47,106 nt of DNA. Source: Phallusia fumigata (Eukaryota; Chordata; Ascidiacea; Phlebobranchia; Ascidiidae). Positions 1-11,934 of this stretch are shown piece by piece. The notes under the pieces were generated by a model. That model searched no databases, was not told the DNA's origin, and was given only the letters and a program-made list of their open reading frames with translations. Each line of letters begins with the position of its first letter. Position 1 is the stretch's first letter. The translations under genes and the position numbers were made by a program. The stretch covers positions 1 to 47,106 of the forward strand of contig QXVZ01005995.1 in the NCBI GenBank assembly GCA_008931825.1, read 5' to 3'.

Positions 1-1876
1 ACACGATGTTCATGACGTCAAGCGTGATACAGGCACTTATCCAAGTCACGTGAATCGACCAAGATACACTACAAAATTACACATTGTATTGTTATGCTTA
101 AAAATTAAAACTCATGGATACAATTTACATTTTGAATTACCTTGGCTGCATAATTTAAAACCAATGTATCAAACCAAAATTTCTTTCTAAGACAAACCTG
201 CTGTACTGTTCCAGGCTCACTATGTGGAAAGCCACATAGTAAAAGAATGGCATTGGCAAAACTCTCGAGATAAAAAATGTAAAAGTCATCAGCAGACCAT
301 TGTAGTAGTACAACTGAGAATCTTTGTAACCAGCATTGGACATAAACCACCTGAAATATGAAACTTGTCGTAAATATTGTGTTTTTTCCCAGTGTAAAAA
401 ATACAAGTGTAAAAAGTTTACACATTTTACCCTGACAAAAGGACTTATAGTTACAAATAAAAAAACATTTTGCAAACTGTTCTTTTACCACCAATACAAT
501 CTTACATGTTTTTTTTACTTACCTTATATTTACAAAAGTTGTTGACATCTCAGCCAATAAACGGAAGTTAGCTACTGACAGCAGAACCCCAGCCAACTAC
601 AAAGAAACAACCGCTTGCAAAATAATAAGCCACACAAATGTAACACTGCACATAACATTTATATCTTTTCACAAGTCATTTGGGATATCATTACCACTGT
701 AGACATAGATTCAAAAACCATTTTGACCATAACACAGATAACAGGTTGCAAATCATGCTTATCAGCTTTATGATCAATGTTTGCTTATGAGTTCATGTAA
801 ATACCAATGTTTAAACTTTTAATCCTTCCCAAGTGTTTGTTAGCTTAGAAAACACAGCAGCCAAGAAATTAAACACAAGAGCCATGTGGTCTCAGAATGC
901 AACCAGTGGTTTTGACTTTTGACCCTCAAAAGCTTGCCTGCCAAAACAACTTGCTATTTGTCTAATTACAGATATGTTAAAATGAATTGGCAATTTTGTT
1001 GGAAAACTTTGGGTGTAACTGGCTTGACAAATGATTAGCAATATAAAGGGGTCTGAACGACCTTCATTACAAATTCCAGCTAGGCAAAAAAAATCAAAAA
1101 GCCTAAAATTTTACGGATGCCCACATTTTGTTTAACTGCAAAGAATAGTAAAGAAAACTTTTTCATGTGAAACAAAACAGGTAATGTGAAATCTTACCAA
1201 TGCATACACATAAGCATATATCGAAACAATGTGATGAGCAACAAAAGTCATAGTTCCACCAACACCTTCAAAGTTGGTAATTATCAAATAAAGGTCTAAA
1301 AAAATAAATGAATTCTGTTTTGTGTTTAGTTGTTAGAGGTTGTATGTTTAGTTTACCTGATGACAAAAACCCTGTGGCAATCGCTATGCTAGTTTGGGAA
1401 ATTGTTGATTGACCCCTGTGAAACAAAAGGTTTTGGCAATTGTAGGACTTGTATGTACTTGAATGTTATTAATTTTGTAAACATGTTTAAAACATTCATA
1501 TTAAACAAATGATAAAAACAATTTACCATCTTTTATCCTTTAAATGTTAATAGATTTTTAATTTATCTTTAAATGTTTTTACTCACCACACAGGGTCTTT
1601 TCGAATAGCATCATCAAATAAAAGTACGTACAACACCATCAATGTAACAGTTATAGAATGTACAGATGAAGTGATTCTACACATGGTTAACATAAATGTT
1701 AGCATCCAAGGTATACTAACTATTGTTTACTGCATTTACCTTGCATGCCATTCCGACTTCTGATTTGTGGTAAACTTGTGGAACTGTGGCAGACACTTTG
1801 AAAAATACGGACTCACTTTCTTGTCCAGCCATATAAAGAAAAAGAAGCTCAAACAGACGTACACCAATGGTTCCAT
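1..1876 (-). CDS. TLCD4-like: TLC-domain protein 1 (TLCD4/TMEM56-like), 3' end cut by window start
   Basis: Multi-pass membrane protein of the TRAM/LAG1/CLN8 (TLC) family, closest in my recollection to vertebrate TLCD4 (TMEM56), whose biochemical role is poorly defined. Exons on the minus strand: 1740-1876 (start codon 1874-1876), 1587-1676, 1357-1415, 1198-1295, 523-596, 198-350, and 1-68, where the window cuts the last exon. All introns are GT-AG and phases join. Diagnostic segments in order: EWHAR at the end of exon 1; SVHS followed by a membrane helix and an acidic DD in exon 2; DPVWG across exons 2/3; VAHHIVS in exon 4 (the TLC double histidine); LLAEMSTTFVNIR in exon 5; NGLLMTFTFF in exon 6; ITLDVMNIV in the final exon. 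The first exon opens with a hydrophobic segment. Copy 2 (4816-7187) is the closest paralogue, with identical exon lengths for all internal exons. The family call is firm; substrate and role are unknown. Confidence 0.9.
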
Positions 1877-4815
1877 ATTACACATTTTTAGTCAACGCCT
1901 GTCAATGCTCAAGTAACTTTGCTAAAACAATATGCATTTTACGGGGACACGAATTAGGTTAACAGTAAACACGTAACCACTATAGGCCTGCGTGGGTTCG
2001 TGAGTGATTTAAGTGTGGCCTGTCATTTCTATGTCGATCATTTTCATCAGATATTTTCCCAACCTGCTTTAGTAACGCCATTGCTGCATTATTTTCCACA
2101 AAATATTTCACAATTTTTGCTTTTCTTGTTGGTTCGGAACGAATACCCCTATTGGTCCCTTGCGTGCTTGAACTTCCTAACTGAGGTCAGTTTTAACTAA
2201 CTCGGGACAATTCATTAGCAACATGCCTAACATGACATTCGGACAATAGCAATGTTCACCAAGATCCTGTAAAATTCTTGAAGTCAACGGGCATTGATTG
2301 CTGAACATGTTTGCCGAGTCAATCGAGCGGTACATCGTTATCGTCACGGTAGCCTCGCGTTGAAAACCTTGTCAACAAATGATGATCATGAACCGTGGGT
2401 GTATCTTGACTGCTATAATTGTAAGTCACAATTCAATTGTAGACATACAAACCAAAATAACAACTGAAATCATTTACACCTCGGCGTTGATCAAAAGGCG
2501 GATTTGGCAGATCAAAATGTCAAAATTTGGCTAAATGACACGAGCTTGCATACACAATGACGCCAAATTTGTATTTAAAGAAAACAGGTTCTTCTTACCA
2601 ACGATTTGTTAAAGAAATATTCGTGTGAAAAAATGTATGTGTCTTACACAGTATAGGCCCACAAATATTAACTCTATTGATCTTGTCATGTAAAGGCATA
2701 CACATACGGGTCGCATTGTAATGTAAATTACAAATTAACATTACGTTAGCTTTATATATACCACTGTAAGTCGCACAAATCTGTTCTGGGATGCTGGGTG
2801 ACCTGTTGGTTTTGGGTAGACTATCTCTAGGGAAATTTGGCAAACTCTGGCGCCAGATCCACTTTTAGCTCTGCGCATATGGGGTCTGTGCCAAGGATTT
2901 CGAGAAATTTAATTCACTGTCATTTTAACAGAATTTTAAATTGGCAGTAGACTTTAGAGTTAGTCGCGTACAAAGTTCGATTTAAGTGTTTTAAATGTAC
3001 AGGCTTAGTAGATGATAAGTCGTATGCGACCGAACATTCTCAAATAAACTACCATCAACAAAATAGCAATTTTGTAAATACGTATCCTAAACGGTCAAAA
3101 TTTTCCAAAATGCCTTATCAGAATTAGCACTGTTTGGCCTAAACAAAAGCGAAAAAAAAATCGAAATACATTTTTAACAAAGGATACGGCATAACTAAGT
3201 AGGCTGATGCAAACGCTTAACAATGCAAAGACATGAGACAACATAATAAAATCAATTTGGGAATCGACTGTTTATGAGCATGCTTATAATTGATGCTTCT
3301 TGATATGACTCCATATACCACGAGGGTAGCTGCAGTAAAATCAACACATATTCTGCGACCATTGGGCTTTGTTATTGAAGCTCCGTAAGATTTACATTTA
3401 CTCTCAATTATCCTTACCACAGATCTACAAAAACTGCAAGCTGGATTCAAAGACACGTTCAGTAGGGTGTTGTTTTCTTTTAAAAAGTACTAAGGTAAAA
3501 AATTAATTTAATTTTAATATCAATTCCAAACAAACACATAAAATGGCCACACAAAATAATCACATTTGCTCCACTTATACAAGCCTTGTATGGAATGACG
3601 CGTACAACATTTAATAACTGTTAGTATCAGTAGAAACACGATTTAAAATACAATAAACGTCGGTTAATCCGGATTCGATTCAATTGTACAGTAAAACTTT
3701 TCGGCGAAGATCGAGTCTTTTGTTTCAAGCCTAGATAGCGGTTGATTGGAATAGAACAGTTCACTGTTACGTCATGCAGTGCATACTATAGTAAAAATAC
3801 TATTTTCAAAGGTTTTGAGGGTATTTTTGTTTAGAAAATAAGAAACAAGGAAATCTATTGCTACATCCGAACAAGCAGTAACACACAAACAGCAACGGAA
3901 CTTGTACGATTTTGATACGGCCAATACTTCATATCGAACATGTTTACGAAACAACTATACAAAAAACTACCACAGGAATTTCACAAAAACAAAATCACAT
4001 ACGGTTTATCAATGATTCACAACATTATAAATTAATCGAAGGTTACGTTAAAATATATGAAAGTCGCGTTAACATCAATGCAGAATAGGACGCAATGTTA
4101 AGAGTTACATTATTCAATTAAAACTTGCAGTGGGATAAAATCTGCACATTAGATGCCATGACGCTATTTTTAGGTATCATGCAATTAAACGAGCTAACTG
4201 CGTGCATAGGGAAATAAAAAGGAAAAAAACTCGCAAAACAATAACCAAACGCGTGGTTCACTTAATAATCAGCATCACAAACTTTAAAACAAATGCCCCA
4301 CGCACAAAACATCCATTTTTGGACATATAACAACTACTGGGCTAAAATGTTTGTCATACAAGTTACCACTTCAAAGTCATTACAAATAATATTAGCGATT
4401 TGACTGCAATGTTAAACAAACTACTGTAAGAAAACCAAACCACCTTAATACAAGATCAAGCAATTTGTACGCGCCTTTATGGTGATAGTTGACGCGCTGT
4501 TAAAAGAGTAAGTTAAATAACGAGTCGTTCTGATAAAGTCAACTTAATCGTATTGATCAAACCCCGTGGCTGTCATGGGAACACCCAAATCCCTCGAACC
4601 ACTGATTGTTACTTTACTCTGTTAAATACGTACGACAAAATTACGAATTTTACCGCCGCTGAAGGGAATTAAGGTCTTCAGGGTACGAAACAAGGCATAT
4701 TTACAAGCATAAGAAACAAATACAAAAATGCAAATAGCACATATTAAAAGAAATTTGCTCCCATCAATCATCTGGCCCTAGCTCTCAGGCCATTAGGCTA
4801 CTTCCTGAACCATGG
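1877..4815. other. Intergenic, TLC copy 1 promoter side to TLC copy 2 3' end
   Basis: About 2.9 kb of AT-rich sequence between the start codon of TLC copy 1 and the stop codon of copy 2. Short open frames at 2000-2200, 2595-2843, 3217-3456 and 3772-3954 have no recognisable motifs, no matching splice signals and no counterpart in the other intergenic stretches. I see no RNA gene or clear mobile element. The promoter of copy 1 should lie just right of 1876, but no TATA box or initiator can be assigned. Confidence 0.6.
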
Positions 4816-7187
4816 TTAGACTTTTTTTTGCGACATTGATGTCAAGTGTTTTTTAACGCCAGACAGCATTTTGCCGAACCACATAATGTTCATTATGTCA
4901 AGAATGACAGACGTGCCAATCCATGTCACATGAATCGGCCAGGATACGCTGCAGATGAATATCGTGATATGGTTTGCGAGAAGTTAAAATCTTTGCAGAG
5001 TGTTTTGCATATATTGGCTCGTGAGAAAGTAATTCAATCCTGCAGAGTTTCTCATGTATTGTATGTAAAATTTCCTAACAAGAACTGTTAAGTTAACTTA
5101 GTTTGCCAAAAAGCAGTGGAAGTCACCCCTCAAAAAATGTTTTACTGCATGAAGCTCTTAAAACCCACTCTAACCATGAGATTGGTCAAGATGCCTCTTA
5201 AAACCAATCTAAAACTTTAGGTTTGGGACATTCAACAGGGCAGCAGCCAGGCACTCTATGTACTTAGTTTGTTAGTTTCTATCCAAACCTGTTGTATTGT
5301 TCCAGATTGGTTATGTAAAAAACTGCATAGTAAAAAAACGGCATGGACAAAATTCTCCAAAAAAAGAATGCAAATGTCATCATCCAACCATTGTAGTAAT
5401 ACCAGTTTGAATCTTTAAAACCAATGTGAGACAAACACCATCTGAAATTGAAAGCTCGTGATAAATGATATCCGGAACACTAACATTATTCAAAAATACA
5501 ACTAACACATAAATGGACCAAGCAACCTCTGTAATACAAATGAACAAAAACTGTGTTTAAAGACCATAAATTACTACCACATAACTTGCTTGTGAGTAAG
5601 CTGGCCTGTCTTAACGTTGTTTTTTTCATTTAAAATATAAATTGGCATACTTTGTGCCCTACCAGGTTGTTTTGCCTGAGAAGCATGTATTTGGTACAAT
5701 AAAAGTCAAACTTGTCAAACTTAGTCATAAATGTAAATGCACTAAGATCCGATTTAGCAAAGTGTTAAAAGGAACGAAAGAAAAATGTACCTTATATTCA
5801 CGAATGTTGTTGAAATTTCTGCAGACAATCGAAATATCGCTACTGACAGCAAAACTCCAGCCAACTACAAAATATTAAATACAGGATAAATCTGACATTA
5901 GAGACTTTACAAATACTATTTTACAAAACTTCAAACTGTGGGTGCAAAATGTTGCAAGTTTAATGCAGCTTTTGCATTTAAATGTATTTGTCTGGAGTAA
6001 ATACAAGATAGTGGTATTAGGAAAATCGAAGAGGGATTATTCAAAATCAAAAATTGCCTTAAATGCCAGCTTAAAACATTTGAAAAAAAAACAACTATTT
6101 TTTTGTTAAAATGGACGTAAACTACGCATAGATATCAAAGCATGCTTTCAAACAAAGTATTCACACAATATGGTAAAAGAGCCTAAATGGCCAATTAAAA
6201 TTGAAGATAATACATTTTTTAAGGTAAATATATTTTCAGATTAAAACAAACAACAGTTTGGACAAACATAAACTTACCAAACAATACACATTTGCAAATA
6301 TTATTACACTGTGATGAATAACGAATGTCACAGTTCCCCCAACACCCTCAAAGTCAGTAATTATGAGGTAAAGATCTGAAAGACAATCGAAACTCAATGA
6401 TTAAAGCTATCTTTGTTATATATGCAATATTTCCAACTAAAATAGCATTAAATCTACATGCAGAACAATACACGCTTCAATTAAAGCATCATACATGTTA
6501 CTAAGTTTTAACTAATCGATGGCATGCATGTTATCAACATAAAAAAATTACCTTTTCAACACAAAAACCTTTTTACATTGGTCCAAGGTATTCATTTTGA
6601 GGTGAAGGCAAAATAAATAAGACAATTTACCACATGTCAAAACCAACATTCACAAAAGAAATCAGATAACCAGAGATTCCTTTAACTATAACAAACCTGA
6701 TGCAAGGAATCCTATTCCAATTGCTAAACTACACTCCGAAATTGTTGATCGTCCCCTGCCAAACAAAAATACTGTATTAGACACAACACGAGTCATGTTT
6801 GTTGTATAATGTCTGAACAGAAACAGTGGTTTCATATGGTTTTTGCAACCAGCATTAATTGTAACTAGTATTTTTTAACATTCCTTACCACACAAGATCA
6901 TTCTTGAGATTGTCATCAAAGAAAAAAATAATAGGTACCATTAATGTAACGATTGCAGCATGAACAGTTGATGAGTTTCTGTACAAGAATAAGAGCAAAA
7001 CAAGGTTTTTAAAGAAGTTAAACTGCATTTAAATTTACCAATATAGTTACCTTGCGTGCCATTCTGACTTCTGGGTTTTGGTTAACTGGTGAAATTGCGG
7101 CAGTCGTATGGAAAAGTACGGACTGACCTTTTTGTCAAACCACAGAAAGAAAATAAAGCTTAAACAGCCACACACTGCACTATACAT
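4816..7187 (-). CDS. TLCD4-like: TLC-domain protein 2 (TLCD4/TMEM56-like), complete
   Basis: Complete seven-exon gene on the minus strand: 7051-7187 (ATG 7185-7187), 6889-6978, 6697-6755, 6278-6375, 5791-5864, 5289-5441, 4816-4948 (TAA 4816-4818). Total CDS is 744 nt, 247 residues, close to the roughly 260 of vertebrate TLCD4. TLC hallmarks: KSEWHAR at the exon 1/2 junction, TVHAAIV, DLVWG, the paired histidines IHHS in exon 4, LSAEISTTFVNIR in exon 5, and SVILDIMNIMWF near the C terminus. The protein ends with a short lysine-rich cytosolic-type tail (KKHLTSMSQKKV). Several hydrophobic stretches fit a 5-7 helix membrane protein of ER or other membranes. It lies between paralogues on the same strand. 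Family assignment is strong; function (lipid sensing or modification) is only inferred from the superfamily. Confidence 0.93.
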
Positions 7188-8453
7188 TTCGGACTGACGC
7201 ACGCTGGTTGCAACTCCAAAGCAACACGTGTAATGTTAGCTCAAGAGAAAATCAATTGTGGCATCGATAGTAAACTGGGTCCCACGCTTCACTCGCCTGA
7301 CAACTCGGATCTGTACGCCTACCGGTCACTTTCCAGCAACCAGGCGCTTGTATGAAAAGCCTGCGTCAAAGCCTTTTTCTTGCGGAAGTTAAACACACGA
7401 GCCGCTTTCTGGATAACCAGAACTGGACGAGGCGAAACAAAAGATAAATGACAACCGGTATATTGGATAACGAGTATAGTGTCGTTCGTTTTATTAAAAC
7501 GCAGAATTGAAATCATTAGAAAGGGGGTTTTTGTTTTTCAATACATGTGCGTACGGCTGCATATTTTGGACAGTCGTGCTTGACGTCGATTAGCATTTCT
7601 AGTACCTACTAAAACCATTCAAATTTAATATATTTGAAGCAAACGACCATTAACACAATAGAAAATGTTTTTCAATGTGGAACGACGGTATCTCCATGCT
7701 AATTGTTGCGTACAATAATGCTCCCCAGTTTCGTAAAATAAATCTTTCCCGCCACTACGCCCGCGAAAGCTTCCAAATTTGTTTCCCGTGCATGTTTTTC
7801 TCTGTGTTGTTAATCTCTTTAGGTGTTACCAGGTAAATGTACTTGCAGTAATTGGCTCTGTGATACGGTAAATAAATTGTGTGTAAACCCGTATCGGTTA
7901 ATTACATTTTCTTTCAAAAAGGTGTAAAATTCCGACCGGCTTCATTTTGCTTGTAAGTATGGCAGAACGTTACGGTACGCAGCAAAATTCATTAAAAAGT
8001 AAAGCTCTTGAATTTGCGATTTAATTTTTTTAATTAATGTGTCATTATGGCAATTGAACTATTGATCGATTGATAACTGTTGAACTGATGTATACATGGT
8101 GTTTGCGTGACGTTTCGGACGAGGTCGAGCATAACAGATCATTGTGACACGCAAAGTCGCCTAAAGTTTTGTCTTATACTTCAAAGTTATGTCTCATACA
8201 AAGGGCAGTTTTTCACAAACTTTTTTCACTTTAACGTTTAAATTGGCACTAAAGTTTGATTTGACATTATTTTAGCAGTACATCTGAGTGCAGCCTGCTG
8301 GCTTCGCTAAATTTCCGTTGTCAAAATAATTCTATTTGAACATTGCACAGGCGATAAAATGCATAAACAATCGCAGAATAAAGTCAAGAAAGCTGTATTG
8401 ACTGAGGTGAAGGGTTCAAACATCTGAATTCAGGATTTGATTGACTCGTCAGG
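7188..8453. other. Intergenic between TLC copies 2 and 3
   Basis: About 1.27 kb holding the presumed promoter of copy 2 (right of 7187) and the 3' flank of copy 3. A short open frame at 7319-7516 has no recognisable motif. Around 7967-7985 the string GTTACGGTACGCAGCAAAA resembles a repeat seen again near 31215, see findings. Nothing else recognised. Confidence 0.5.
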
Positions 8454-11096
8454 TCAGGTTTCTTTTGGTTTTTCTTGCTTCAACTGCCTTTTTATGTACT
8501 TTGTCATACCCAACATGATTTTGTAAAACCAAAATGTGTTCAAAATGTCCAAGATAACACCAGCAGTGGGAAACAAGGCAACGTAACCCATTCTGTAAAT
8601 AAAAAAACGCTTGGTTGCCGTATAAGCTTGAAGTCTAGAGAACATATACATAAAACTAGTTATGAAGTAACCCATTTATGATTGCGTCAGTGGTATTGTT
8701 CCTAAGTACAGCAACCGCGCCAGTCGGTTTCTAGATGACAAAGTCTCACCTAAAATAAGTTTCACTGTGGCGATAAAATGCCACATAAATGTAGGGCATC
8801 GGTAAAATTCGAACCAGAAAAAACGAAAACGCCATAATTATCCCGTTGATGACGTAGATTTTTGTTGTTTTCATCTCGCAAGCTTCGAAAATCCACCTGT
8901 TAACAATAGATACAGTTGCAGACCTTTTCATGTACAGTCCTAGATGCTAGAGAGTCCGCTTTAGACGAAACCCGCCACTTCTCGAATTCACACTCCGCCC
9001 TTGGGCACTGATTTGTTTGCTGAAATTTACCATACGGGAACGTCACTCCTAACAAAATGTTTACTGCCATACAAGCGCAACATAATTATGCCCCGGTAAG
9101 TTTCAATTCAACTGACCTGTTGTTTACGAATATGGTGGACAACTCTGCTATGTTTCGGAACACGACGAGAGGTAAAAATGCTTCGTGTAGCTGTTGCAAA
9201 GAAGCATAATTTTGTTTCCAGTTGTCTTTTTTGTTGAAAGAAGGCAAAAGTAGAAGAAAAGTATGAATGGGCTATTCAACTTACCGTGCAAACTAACATA
9301 ACGGCCGCAGTTACAAGATGGTGGCCGATGTACGATTTTGTCGATTCCCCAAGGTGATACGCATAGTCAAGCATAAGCAACGTGTCTGAGTCAACAAAAA
9401 AAAAGGTTTGTATATGCAGACCGTATTGGGTATAGGGCTGTCGAAACCCGAGTGGAACTTTGGGAAAAATATTAGGTCGTTTTTGATGCACGTAACGCAC
9501 AAATGTGCGGCCGCATTTGAAGCCTTTGTAAAAACTGTTTTTAGCAATTTTGGAAGTTATTTTAAAAAATCTGAACATGTTTTGCTTGAGACATGTACTT
9601 GTACATCGAAATAAGTGTTTTTAATGGTGGAAGAAATTTGCTTGAACAATCTTTTATAAAGCGTACGTGCATATAAAAACACCGTTTACTTTCGCTTAAC
9701 CTACACTCTGACATAAACGTGGGAAAAGGAAAAGATAGCTTCGCTGCTGTTCAAAATCGAATCTGACCGACACGATGTTTTAAGTGTTCCTGAGAGTCTT
9801 AAAACCCAAGGGATTCGGTAAGTTTGTTGGATTTATGTGCTTATCTATTAACCAGGGTTCGGAAAAGGCGTGTATACAATTGGTGGGGATTGTTCGCTTC
9901 AACAAGTTTAGGAATACTGGTTTAAATACAAACTAAACATTAAACGTTCAATGTACGCGCGGTTAAACGTTTGTACTTTCCCCAAAAAAAGCACCTACCA
10001 GCCATAAGGTAGCCGACTGTCATCATCAGAACTGATTTTGCGCCTCGTGATTGCCCCCTGTAGACACACGCATTCAATATGTCAAACTTAATGCTGAGTT
10101 CATTTATGTGGCTTTTGACATTGGAAAAAAATCAGTGACCCGCTTCAGCACACAAACTCACCATAACGGATCCTGCCAGGCTTCTTGGTCGAGCAGGATG
10201 ACCAGCACAGATATCGTTGTTGCTAGAAAAGCATGAACGCTGGAGCCAAACCTGTAATTTGCACAAAACTTTTTAACTTTCTTGACCAAGCGATGTAAAC
10301 AAACGGGCGTTGAACGAAAACGAGCAAAAAAACAATGTCCCTAGCGCAATTGATTTCATAACACATTCACTTTCAGTGATTATACAAAGGAGAGAGTTAC
10401 GATGGCAAAGTAATGCGCATAGGATGTAGCTGCAAGTGCAATTGAATACAGTGTCAAAAATCAAGATTCATCACAACAACCAAGGTTTAAAACTGATTAT
10501 ACTACAACATCGTGTGCCGGAAATGTCGTAATATGTCAGCTGCTTGCCAAAAACTGCGGGGCTCGATGTGAGCACTTATCGGCTTCCGTTGGCCAATCAA
10601 ACAGGCACTCCGACATGGTTTGCCTTTAGTGCTACAGCTGCAAAGCGGTTTACATAACCACAGGCTGCTTCGATCAGATGTGCCACTTCGCTGCTGAGCA
10701 TTTCTGTCCCAATTGCCAACCAGCAAGGACTGTAAGGCACATATTGTTGCACTTTCTGGCAACAACACTACCAGCAACCTACTGGCTTACGCATACTTTT
10801 GCATCTTACGTTTATAACCGGGGGTTTTTATTTTCTTAAAGTGCTGCACTTACAATGAGTTACAAGAACTAAACTAAAAATGTTGGTTGAAAACATTCTC
10901 TTTAAGAATATTTTCATGCTTGAAAGTATAGAACTACTGACCTTACATCCCATTCCTCACGTATTCCAACTTTAGCATTCTTGTATGAGTCAAGATGGCC
11001 GAAGCAAACCCGACTTAACCTTACTGAAAGGAACCGAAAATACATAAAGCTAATGCAGCCAGCCATCAGTTCAGCATTGTTGGGCTTGATGAACAT
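8454..11096 (-). CDS. TLCD4-like: TLC-domain protein 3 (TLCD4/TMEM56-like), complete
   Basis: Complete seven-exon gene: 10942-11096 (ATG 11094-11096), 10162-10251, 9999-10057, 9285-9385, 9117-9190, 8750-8896, 8454-8592 (TGA 8454-8456). CDS is 765 nt, 254 residues. Intron positions and phases match copies 1 and 2 exactly; only exons 1, 4, 6 and 7 differ in length, by multiples of three. Motifs: EEWDVR, SVHAFLA, DPLWG, GHHLVT (double histidine), NIAELSTIFVNNR, VINGIIMAFSFF, GVILDILNTFWF, and a basic tail with KRQLKQEKPKET. It is more diverged from copies 1 and 2 than they are from each other, so it is an older duplicate. Introns 1 and 3 are the longest and contain no recognised insert. Confidence 0.92.
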
Positions 11097-11934
11097 GATA
11101 TCACAATCACAAGCATATAACTTGCAGCGGACCAGGCCTATACTAGTCTAGTAGACCAGCCAATGTTACAGCACTTCAAAACAAACCGGTGGTAGATAAC
11201 AGTTGGTTCTCACAATACTAAAGCGCCTTCTCTACGGCTTTACGGTTACATACAGAGTCTGACAAGCCAACAGGATATTGGGTCAGCTGTAAGAGTTTTT
11301 TACTTGCGTATGACTGTTTGGCTTACACAACAAAAGCGACAAATTCCTTTCTGAAACGTGGCATGTCTAGTTATAAACGCTTTGTAAAACCGAGGTCCCT
11401 ACATTGCTACCATATGGCACTAGAGCTAGACAAGTTGCCGCCGAGTTTTGTATCCTCTGATATTCAACAAAGCCGGCTTGATTTTGCAGCTTTGCCTGAA
11501 GGCACTTGTGTCGACGTGGTAGTGAAAAGAAAAAGTATAGCTAATTGTCGGTTCCCGTAACGTCAATGATCGTTGCATGCAATTTTCAGTTGATCATTAA
11601 TCACCCATCTAAAACGGTCTCTGTTTTACCAGGTACTCTTAAAATGTTGGTCGTATGTGTCCTTGTAAATATTGCGCCTGTAAAAAGCACTCCAGTCAAT
11701 ACTTGCGATGAAAACAATACGACCCTCACGTGTAGTGTTTCCATTCACAAAACTAAAAACACTGATACCAACTGAATGAGGCTTAAACGCTACATTGACC
11801 TCTTGACATATATATTTACGAACGCTCGTTGTTTCATTACCCGCCCTTGTATTGACAGTTTAATAAGCGCTTTAAGCAAATAACCGCCCTCTGCGAACGC
11901 TTGGGGAAGGAAACCTCTGTTCCTTCCTCTTCGT
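11097..11934. other. Intergenic between TLC copies 3 and 4
   Basis: About 840 bp. Plus-strand open frames at 11318-11560 and 11545-11775 show no domain, no plausible splice partners and overlap each other, so I treat them as chance. Nothing else recognised. Confidence 0.5.

Noticed and set aside
10502..10777. 91-residue minus-strand frame in TLC copy 3 intron 1
   Set aside because: Cysteine- and serine-rich without family features; exons 1 and 2 of copy 3 join in phase across it.
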